From Singulisphaera sp. GP187 (GTDB lineage Bacteria > Planctomycetota > Planctomycetia > Isosphaerales > Isosphaeraceae), in contig NZ_FSRB01000001.1 of NCBI RefSeq assembly GCF_900129635.1, positions 597,501-661,500 on the forward strand: a stretch of DNA of 64,000 nt, written 5' to 3'. The notes beneath the pieces are model-generated. The model was not told the origin of the DNA. It searched no databases and saw only the letters and a program-made list of their open reading frames with translations. Shown one piece after another: positions 57,743-64,000 of the stretch (positions are counted from its first letter, which is position 1; every line of letters begins with the position of its first letter). The translations under genes and the position numbers were made by a program.

Positions 57743-59569
57743 TTACGAAGCTTTGTCGAGCTGCTCCGCCAGGGTTTCCGCCTGGGTCACCATGTCATCA
57801 AGGAGCCCCATTCCGAGTTCCCAGAACGACGGGTCGGTCACGTTGACCCCGAGCTTGGCGAGCAGCCGGTCGGGCGAGTCGGACCCGCCGGCGGCGAGCA
57901 GCTCGAGGTATTTGGGGACGAACGAGGGGCCTTCCTCCTGGTATTTCCGGAACAGAGCCAGGACGAGGAGTTCTCCGAAGGCATAGGCATAGCAGTAGAA
58001 CGGCGATCGGATGAAGTGGCCGATGTAGAGCCACCACGAGCTGTATCCCTCGGTGAGCCGGACGGCGTCGCCATGCATCGGCTGGTTGGCGGCCACCCAG
58101 AGCTGGTTGACTTGCTCGGTGGTCAGCTCGCCCTGCTCGCGACGCGCCCGGTGCAGCGCCTGTTCGAACCGGGTGAGCACGACCTGGCGGAAGACCGTGG
58201 CGAAGCTGTCCTCGATTTTCCCGCAGAGCAGGGCGAGCTGGGTCCGCGGGTCGGGGTGGGTCGCGAGCAGTTGCTGGAAGGTCAGCATTTCACCGAAGAC
58301 GCTGGCGGTCTCGGCGGTCGTCAGCGGCGTGTGGCATTGGAGGTAGCCGACCTGGCGCGAGAGGTACTGATGGAGGCCGTGGCCAAGCTCGTGCGCCAGG
58401 GTCATCACGTCCCGGAGCTTGTCCGTGTGATTCATCAGGATATACGGGTGAGCGCTCGGGACCGCGCTGCTGCTGAAGGCACCGCTGCGCTTGCCCGGCC
58501 GCAGCTCGGCGTCGATCCAGCGCTTGTCGAAGAACTCGCGGATGATCGCTCCGGCTTGCGGGCTGAACTCGCCGTAACTCGCCTCGACGATCTGGCGGGC
58601 GGTCGACCAGTTGCATTCCGGCAGGTCGGAAAAGAGGGGCGCATAGCGGTCGTAGTCGCTCAAATCCTCGATCTTCAGCAGCCTGGCCTTGAGCCGGTAG
58701 TAACGATGGACCGTCGCGTGATGCCGCTCGGCCGCGCTCAGCAGTGCTTCCACCGTGGCGTCGTCGATCTCGTTGGCCAGGTGGCGTGAAGCCATCGGGC
58801 TCGAGAAATGGCGGAGCTCGCAGTCCGACTTATGGTCGAGGACCACCGTATTGAAGATAAAGGTGAGGAGACGCGAATTGCCTTGCAGCCCCGCCGTCAG
58901 GCTGGCCGCGGCCGCCTTGCGGACCGCGCGGTCGGCGTCGTAGAGCCTCGACAGAACTTGTTGCAGGCTGAGCGACTCGACCTGGCCGTCGTGCTCGTAC
59001 GGGCAGGTCAGCGACGAGAGGGTCTCCTCGAACAGCCGGACGAACGCGGCGCGGCCGGTGACCCCCTTCTCCTCGAGAACTTTTTCCTCCGCCTCACCGA
59101 GGTAGTGGGGGCTCCAGGCCCGCTTCTCCTCCAGGTAGTGGCGATACCGCGCCAACTCGGGCGCCTTGAGGAGCGAGGCGACCACGTCGTCGGCAAGCCG
59201 GATCAACTCCAGGTCGAAGAAGATCAGGTGCTTGTTGGTCGCGACCCGCTGCTCCCGGGTCCGCGCGAGCAAGGCGCCGTGCTTGGGATCGTCGGTCTTC
59301 GCGGCGTGGAGCAGGCTCGCGTAGACGCCCGATCGGCCCATCTGCTCCGAGAGCGCTTCCAACTCGACGATCGCGGCCAGGAGCAACGCCGGCGTGGGCC
59401 CCCCCGCAACCGCGATCTGCCCGCGGTACGATGCCTCGAAGGCACGCGCCCGGTCGAGCGACGCATTGAGGTCCTGCTCGATCCGGGGATCATCGAACCC
59501 GGAGTAGAGGTCGTCCAGATCCCAGGTGATGCCGTCCGCACTGCTGGCCGCTCGTTCCGATCGGGTCAT
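57743..59569 (-). CDS. pepF: Oligoendopeptidase F (M3 family)
   Basis: 608 residues; ATG at 59569 with GGAGAGCG upstream. A cytoplasmic zinc metallopeptidase that cuts short peptides. The zinc site is LAHELGHGLHQ (HELGH at 393-397) and the third ligand Glu lies in TTAETASVFGEM. The N-terminal region WDLDDLYSGFDDPRIEQDL is the PepF start. Length (about 600) is normal. The C-terminal YCYAYAFGELLVLALFRKYQEEG is also typical. It stands as a single gene. Confidence 0.95.
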   Translation of the reverse strand: MTRSERAASSADGITWDLDDLYSGFDDPRIEQDLNASLDRARAFEASYRGQIAVAGGPTPALLLAAIVELEALSEQMGRSGVYASLLHAAKTDDPKHGALLARTREQRVATNKHLIFFDLELIRLADDVVASLLKAPELARYRHYLEEKRAWSPHYLGEAEEKVLEEKGVTGRAAFVRLFEETLSSLTCPYEHDGQVESLSLQQVLSRLYDADRAVRKAAAASLTAGLQGNSRLLTFIFNTVVLDHKSDCELRHFSSPMASRHLANEIDDATVEALLSAAERHHATVHRYYRLKARLLKIEDLSDYDRYAPLFSDLPECNWSTARQIVEASYGEFSPQAGAIIREFFDKRWIDAELRPGKRSGAFSSSAVPSAHPYILMNHTDKLRDVMTLAHELGHGLHQYLSRQVGYLQCHTPLTTAETASVFGEMLTFQQLLATHPDPRTQLALLCGKIEDSFATVFRQVVLTRFEQALHRARREQGELTTEQVNQLWVAANQPMHGDAVRLTEGYSSWWLYIGHFIRSPFYCYAYAFGELLVLALFRKYQEEGPSFVPKYLELLAAGGSDSPDRLLAKLGVNVTDPSFWELGMGLLDDMVTQAETLAEQLDKAS

Positions 59570-59882
59570 GATCGTGCTCGCTCTCCACTTCCATCATCCA
59601 TCCAATCCTCAGGCGGATTCCCTCGGATTTTCCGATTGTACACCAACGAACGCCTCGGAGCCCGGGGCGAGGTGCTCGGTCGGTTGCGACCACCAATGCC
59701 GATCCCTCGCACTTCCCTTGGACCTCGGTCTTAATCGAGTTCATTTCCACCGTTACTGACCGTTCGCGATGGATTTGATTGATGCACCTGGCCGTTCTCG
59801 TTACGATGTTGAAGAATCGTTGGATCTTGGTGGGGCGTGCGTAGGTCGTTCTGGCTGTTCCCTATTCGAGGGTGAGGTGATC
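59570..59882. other. Divergent intergenic region
   Basis: 313 bases between pepF and the DUF1501 gene. No convincing promoter pair or gene; the in-frame extension of DUF1501 upstream of 59883 has no signal-like sequence. Confidence 0.4.
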
Positions 59883-61310
59883 ATGCTGCGGATCATGGGG
59901 GGGCGAACGACCACGTGCGCGGGGGTAACGCGGCGGGAACTGCTCCGGGCCGGCGGGCTTTCTCTCTTCGGGAGCATGACCCTGCCGCGGTTGCTCCGCG
60001 CCGAGGCGGAATCGCCCGCGGGCCGGGCGCCGGGTCGGATCCGGTCGGTGATCCTGATCAACCTGTACGGCGGGCCCAGTCATCTCGATATGTTCGATAT
60101 GAAGCCGGACGCCCCGGTCGAGATCCGCGGCGAGTTTCAGCCGATCGCGACCTCGCTCCCCGGTCTGAGCATCTGCGAGCATCTTCCCCAGACTGCGAAA
60201 TGGATGCATCGGGCCACCTTGATCCGGTCGGTGACCCACACCTACAACAGCCACAACCCGTATGCCGTGTTGACCGGATTCACCGGGGGCAACGACCAGG
60301 AGAACTACTTCACCAAGCGGAGCGACCATCCCGGGATCGGCGCGGTCTGCCAGTACCTGGGCATCGAAGCGCCCGACATGCCCTGTCATGTTTACTTGCC
60401 GGCCCACCCTGGCTACAGCCAAGGTCTCCGCAGGGCGGGGCCGTATGGTGGCTACCTCGGGCGGCGATTTGACCCGCTCTTCTCGGTCTGTGACCCGACG
60501 TTCGACCGTGAGTTCAACCAGGACAAGGAATTTTACAACCCGATCGCGCCGTTGGGGGTTCCCAGGCTCCCGTCGCTTGAAGACTTGCCCGGCGTGACGA
60601 TCGAGCGATTGCAGCAGCGTCATTCGTTGTTGCAACAGATCGACCGGGCCACCGGCCAACTCGAAGCGGTGGGCGACGCCAAGAACCTCGATCACTTTCA
60701 GCGCAAGGCGCTCTCCCTCCTGGCCTCGAACCGAGCCCGGGCCGCGTTCGACCTGTCGACCGAGCCCGCGGCGGTGCGCGATCAATACGGCTCCTCGCTC
60801 TTCGGCTCGAGCGCCTTGATTGCGCGGCGACTGGTTGAGGCGGGGGTCACTTTCGTTGCCGTCACCACCGAGTCACGCGGCGGCGGGCACTGGGATTCCC
60901 ACAGCAACAATTTCGGCATGCTCAAGTCGTTCAACCTGCCGAACCTCGATCAGACCGGCACGGCCTTGATCGAGGATCTCGACCGCCGCGGCCTGCTCGA
61001 CTCGACCCTTGTCGTGATCATGGGGGAGATGGGCCGGGCGCCTAAGGTCAATCGCACGGCGGGTCGCGACCATTGGCCGTTGTGCGGTTTCGCCCTGCTG
61101 GTGGGGGGCGGAGTCAAGGAAGGATTCGTCCTGGGGGGGAGCGACAAGTCAGGGGCCTATCCCTCCGACCACCCGGTGACCCCCGGCGACCTGGTGGCCA
61201 CGCTCTATCATCTGCTCGGGGTCGACCCCGAACTCATGCTCCCCGACCTCACCGGCCGGCCAATCGCGATTGCCCACGGTGGTCGGCCGATCGAGGCGAT
61301 CCTTACCTGA
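59883..61310 (+). CDS. DUF1501 family exported protein
   Basis: 475 residues; ATG at 59883 after GAGGTGATC. A twin-arginine signal, TRRELLRAGGLSLFG, lies within the first 30 residues, so it is folded before export. DUF1501 features: NLYGGPSHLDMFDMKPDAP, HLPQTAKWMHRATLIRSVTH, HWDSHSNNF and the C-terminal VVIMGEMGRAPKVN...GRDHWP block, related to alkaline-phosphatase/sulfatase folds. The family is very abundant in planctomycetes and often co-occurs with DUF1549/DUF1553 cytochrome proteins; here no such partner is adjacent. Activity unknown. Confidence 0.95.
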   Translation: MLRIMGGRTTTCAGVTRRELLRAGGLSLFGSMTLPRLLRAEAESPAGRAPGRIRSVILINLYGGPSHLDMFDMKPDAPVEIRGEFQPIATSLPGLSICEHLPQTAKWMHRATLIRSVTHTYNSHNPYAVLTGFTGGNDQENYFTKRSDHPGIGAVCQYLGIEAPDMPCHVYLPAHPGYSQGLRRAGPYGGYLGRRFDPLFSVCDPTFDREFNQDKEFYNPIAPLGVPRLPSLEDLPGVTIERLQQRHSLLQQIDRATGQLEAVGDAKNLDHFQRKALSLLASNRARAAFDLSTEPAAVRDQYGSSLFGSSALIARRLVEAGVTFVAVTTESRGGGHWDSHSNNFGMLKSFNLPNLDQTGTALIEDLDRRGLLDSTLVVIMGEMGRAPKVNRTAGRDHWPLCGFALLVGGGVKEGFVLGGSDKSGAYPSDHPVTPGDLVATLYHLLGVDPELMLPDLTGRPIAIAHGGRPIEAILT

Positions 61311-61320
61311 AAAATTGAAG

Positions 61321-61452
61321 ATTTTAACCACGAATGACACGAATGACACGAATGAAAACAAGAGATAAAAAATTCAAAATGATGATGATTCGATTTTGAA
61401 TTTTATACTTCTGTTCCTATTCGTGTCATTCGTATCATTCGTGGTTGAAAAT
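61321..61452. repeat. AT-rich inverted repeat with CACGAAT iterations
   Basis: The left arm (61321-61354) has three CACGAATG units after ATTTTAAC; the right arm (61419-61452) is its near-complement (ATTCGTGTCATTCGTATC...GGTTGAAAAT). A second nested pair AAAATTCAAAAT / ATTTTGAATTTT lies inside. The whole can fold into one long hairpin between converging genes and may act as a two-way terminator. Similar CACGAAT palindromes are scattered in many GC-rich genomes. Confidence 0.8.
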
Positions 61453-61469
61453 CTGGTTCTTGAACCGTC

Positions 61470-63023
61470 TTAGCGAGCGACTGGCAAGACGACCGGGTCG
61501 CTGGCATCGCCCGCCCGGCTCACGGCGGTGACGGCGACCTGGGAGGCCGGCTCTTTCTCGTCGTCAGCGACCACCACCGGGCCGTTCGCCGCGGGATGGA
61601 GTGTGACGGACCAATTTTGGCCGTGGCGAGTCGAGACGGCCCAGAGGAACGGTGCGGCTCCCGGGCCGGCCTGGACGGTGAGCTCGAGCTTGCCTTGGTT
61701 CTTGTCCTTGCCCACGTGGACTTCGACGCGAGGGAGACCGGGCGCGGGGAGCTTGAGCCAGGGCGATGCCGGAATCAGGGCCGGCTCGTGATAGAGACCT
61801 TTCTTGAGGAGATCGGCGAAGCTTCGCTTGTTGTCCAGGAGCGAGCGCATGCTGAAGAAGATCTCGCCGGTCGCTCCCGGGGTCTTGCGGATGATCTCAA
61901 CCTGGCCGAGAAGCTCCTCGGGGGCGTAGCTCGTTTTGCCGTTGCCGATCCGGCTGGACGAGAGGCCCGGCCAGATGTGCCGCTGCGCCTGGTTTTCCTC
62001 AACCCAGTGGTTCAGAAGCGGCCGGAACGGCTGGCCGGGGGCGTCGATCTTCCAGTACAATTGCGGTGAGAAGTAGTCGCACCAGCCTTTGTTGAGCCAG
62101 AGCACGGTGTCGGCATAGAGCTTGTCATACTGGTCGAACCCGACGACCCCCTTGGGTTGGCCCGGCCTCGGGATTCCGAACGGGCTGATGCCGAACAGGA
62201 CGGCCGGCTTCTCCGCCTTGATTCCCTGGTAGATGCGCTCGATCAGTTGATTCATGTTCTCCCGGCGCCAGTCGCCGCGCGTAAGCTTACCTCCCGAGGC
62301 CTGGTACTTCTTCCAGCTCGGGTCGTCGGGAAAGTCGAGCTCTTTCGTCGATTGGGGGTTCGCGGGATCGATAATCGGATAGGGATAGAAGTAGTCATCG
62401 ACATGGATGCCGTCGACGTCGTAGCGCTTGACCACGTCCATGAAGACGGCCAACGTGTGGTCACGCGCTTCCGGCTCACCCGGGTCGAGCCAGAGGAAGC
62501 CGCCGTATTCCTTGGTAAGGTCGGGGCGAGTCTTGCTGATATGGTCGGCCGATTCTTTGTACTTGACCCCTTGGAGCCGGGCGCGGAACGGGTTGAACCA
62601 GGCATGGAGCTGAAGCCCGCGCTGATGGGCCTCCTCGACCCAGAACTGGAGCGGATCATAGAACGGGTCGGGCCGCTTGCCCTGCTCGCCGGTGAGGAAC
62701 GCCGACCAGGTCTCGAGCTTCGAGTCGTAGAGCGCGTCGGCCGAGGTGCGGATCTGGAGGACGATCGCGTTCAGGTTCAGATCGCGGGCACGATCGAGGA
62801 TCGCGATCGCCTCGCGCTTTTGGACCTCGGTGGCAAGGCCCGGCCGCGAGGGCCAGTCGATGTTTGCGACCGTCGCGACCCAGGCCGCTCGGAATTCGCG
62901 GGGGAGCGGCGGAGGCTGCTGGTCCGCCCCCACCGCGATCCCCGTCGTGGTCGACCCGATCAGGGTCGCGAGTGCGAGGATTGCCAGACTTGAAGGGAAT
63001 TTCAAACGTGCCATTGGTCTCAT
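61470..63023 (-). CDS. Glycosyl-hydrolase-like 10 (GHL10) family secreted protein
   Basis: 517 residues from the ATG at 63023 (ATGs at 63038 and 63014 are alternatives). Signal peptide ends near IAVGADQ. Then REFRAAWVATVANIDWPSRPG, LNLNAIVLQIRTSADALYDS, LQLHAWFNPFRAR, YDVDGIHVDDYFYPYP and WCDYFSPQLYW, the GHL10 (DUF187) TIM-barrel pattern; acidic residues in DGIHVDDYFYP are the likely catalytic ones. About 100 C-terminal residues form an extra beta domain. Members include peptidoglycan-related glycosidases. The frame extends upstream to 63458, but that part overlaps the next gene and is not protein-like. Confidence 0.92.
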   Translation of the reverse strand: MRPMARLKFPSSLAILALATLIGSTTTGIAVGADQQPPPLPREFRAAWVATVANIDWPSRPGLATEVQKREAIAILDRARDLNLNAIVLQIRTSADALYDSKLETWSAFLTGEQGKRPDPFYDPLQFWVEEAHQRGLQLHAWFNPFRARLQGVKYKESADHISKTRPDLTKEYGGFLWLDPGEPEARDHTLAVFMDVVKRYDVDGIHVDDYFYPYPIIDPANPQSTKELDFPDDPSWKKYQASGGKLTRGDWRRENMNQLIERIYQGIKAEKPAVLFGISPFGIPRPGQPKGVVGFDQYDKLYADTVLWLNKGWCDYFSPQLYWKIDAPGQPFRPLLNHWVEENQAQRHIWPGLSSSRIGNGKTSYAPEELLGQVEIIRKTPGATGEIFFSMRSLLDNKRSFADLLKKGLYHEPALIPASPWLKLPAPGLPRVEVHVGKDKNQGKLELTVQAGPGAAPFLWAVSTRHGQNWSVTLHPAANGPVVVADDEKEPASQVAVTAVSRAGDASDPVVLPVAR

Positions 63024-63088
63024 CTTGTCTCGTCTCATTTCGCGTCGGCTGACGCATTCCTTTGGGGGGGAAACAATCCGATGCTCGA

Positions 63089-64000
63089 TCAATCCTGAAT
63101 CCTGAGCAGGAAGGCAATCAGGTCGGCCATTTCGGCGGGGCCGACGGTTTTCTCCAGTCCTTCGGGCATCAGGGACTTGCCCGTGCTGGCGATCTCTTCG
63201 ACGTTCCGGCGGAGGATCGTCTGCTCGACTCCTTCGCGGGCGCGAAGGGTGACGCCTGAGGGGGTTTCCGAGGCGACGAGTCCGGTCACGACCCGGCCGT
63301 CGTCGAGGGCCACGCTGTACTCCAAAAACTCGGGAGAGACTTCGCGGTTCGGGTCGAGGATGTTGACCAGGATCTCGTCGGGGGTTCGTTTGCGGACCCC
63401 CGCGAGGTTCGGTCCCACCGCGTGCCCGCGCTCGCCCAGCTTGTGGCAGGCAAAGCATTCACGCTCGAACACCACTTTGCCCCGCTCCGGATCCCCGGGG
63501 CGGTCGAGAGCCACCTTGTACTTCGCGATCGCCTCGGTTCGAGGGCCGGGAGTTTCACCTCCGAGCAGAGCTTGCGCTTGCTTCAGGATCGCGGGATCAG
63601 TGTCCTTCAAGAGGAGCGCCCGGCGGACCGGCGGGATCTGACTGGCCGGGACGATCCCCGCCTCCACGGCCTTCAGCAGCGGGGTGATCCAGGTCCGTCG
63701 CCCGAGCAAGAAGCCGACGACCTCGCTTCGGAGTGGCGGAGTATACCCTTTCCAAGGGGCGAGCAAGAGGTTGGCCACCTCGGGGCGATCGAACCCGGCA
63801 AGTGCCCGAACCGAAGCCCCTTGCACGTCGAGCGGTTGGTGCGGGTCGAGCAAGGGGGCCAGAATGGTCCGGGCCGCCTCGAAGTCGCCGCGGCCGAGCA
63901 ACGTGATCGCCTTGACTCGCTGCTCGGAGGGGACCGAGCCGTCGGGCGCCCGGGTGGCGGCGTCCTTGAACAGTCGATCGAGCCAGGCGGCCGCGGTGGG
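63089..64000 (-). CDS. PVC-type cytochrome c/HEAT-repeat protein, partial
   Basis: The window holds the last 303 codons; the gene runs past the right edge. From the edge inward there are HEAT-like helical repeats (TRAPDGSVPSEQRVKAITLL, LDVQGASVRALAGF), then a cytochrome c domain: RGKVVFERECFACHKLGERGHAVGPNLAGV with the heme motif CFACH (63443-63457), and a C-terminal EGLEKTVGPAEMADLIAFL segment carrying the Met ligand area. This is the end of the large dehydrogenase-like proteins of planctomycetes and verrucomicrobia. It is probably periplasmic and feeds electrons from a sugar or alcohol dehydrogenase domain lying outside the window. Confidence 0.92.
   Translation of the reverse strand, partial: PTAAAWLDRLFKDAATRAPDGSVPSEQRVKAITLLGRGDFEAARTILAPLLDPHQPLDVQGASVRALAGFDRPEVANLLLAPWKGYTPPLRSEVVGFLLGRRTWITPLLKAVEAGIVPASQIPPVRRALLLKDTDPAILKQAQALLGGETPGPRTEAIAKYKVALDRPGDPERGKVVFERECFACHKLGERGHAVGPNLAGVRKRTPDEILVNILDPNREVSPEFLEYSVALDDGRVVTGLVASETPSGVTLRAREGVEQTILRRNVEEIASTGKSLMPEGLEKTVGPAEMADLIAFLLRIQD

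Noticed and set aside
63039..63458. N-terminal extension of the GHL10 frame
   Set aside because: Overlaps the cytochrome gene and lacks protein character; the signal peptide begins at about 63023.

Overview
The window looks like a chromosomal segment of a planctomycete, most likely of the Isosphaeraceae/Singulisphaera type. This rests on gene content rather than on any database comparison: two DUF1559 proteins with prepilin-like N-termini, a planctomycete-type lipoprotein beside one of them, a DUF1501 Tat-exported protein, a PVC-type cytochrome c protein cut by the right edge, a tricorn-like protease, a secreted CAP-domain protein with a planctomycete-style N-terminal motif, high G+C coding sequence, and many short genes of no recognised family. 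No plasmid, phage or CRISPR locus is visible.

Layout. Bases 202-3421 carry a 23S-5S rRNA pair with a strong terminator; no 16S gene or tRNA lies in the first 200 bases. A large palindromic repeat (3446-3733) follows. From 5798 to 11831 there is a five-gene stress operon: PrkA kinase, YeaH/DUF444, a 90-residue protein, SpoVR/YcgB and a 160-residue protein, ended by a perfect terminator hairpin. Bases 11941-19473 hold a small acidic protein, an NAD-type malic enzyme, a lipoprotein, an ABC-2 permease divergent from a MarR regulator, a YceI protein and a membrane protein. Bases 19494-23264, all on the minus strand, hold an oxidoreductase, a sigma-70 factor, a TetR regulator with a clear operator inside its own promoter, and a secreted CHAP-like protein. 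A SWIM/SNF2 helicase follows (23477-26209), then the second, inverted copy of the palindromic repeat.

Bases 26588-32095 are minus-strand genes: an ABC exporter, a lysine/alanine-rich histone-H1-like protein, a BCS1-like AAA ATPase and a DUF1295-type membrane protein. A relic of an IS5-type transposase lies just beyond. Bases 32934-40052 contain a lipoprotein/DUF1559 pair, AnmK, the CAP protein, an HGSNAT-like acyltransferase and an aldo/keto reductase. A 240-bp MITE-like element sits at 40414-40655, followed by a VOC protein, a frameshifted AraC regulator and an SGNH hydrolase. Bases 43736-52363 hold the tricorn-like protease, a small exported protein and a three-gene glycosylation cluster (GT2, methyltransferase, membrane glycosyltransferase-like protein). 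The last part holds a very large sensor (CHASE3-like, PAS, GAF, HD-GYP, REC, GGDEF) broken at a seven-base homopolymer, a second DUF1559 protein, oligoendopeptidase F, the DUF1501 protein, an AT-rich inverted repeat, a GHL10-type glycosidase and the partial cytochrome.

The items I would look at first are the two mirror-image palindromic repeats, the extended prkA operon with two uncharacterised members, the TetR operator with a possible second site ahead of the sigma gene, the MITE, and the homopolymer that splits the c-di-GMP sensor. All family names come from reading motifs; no search was run.
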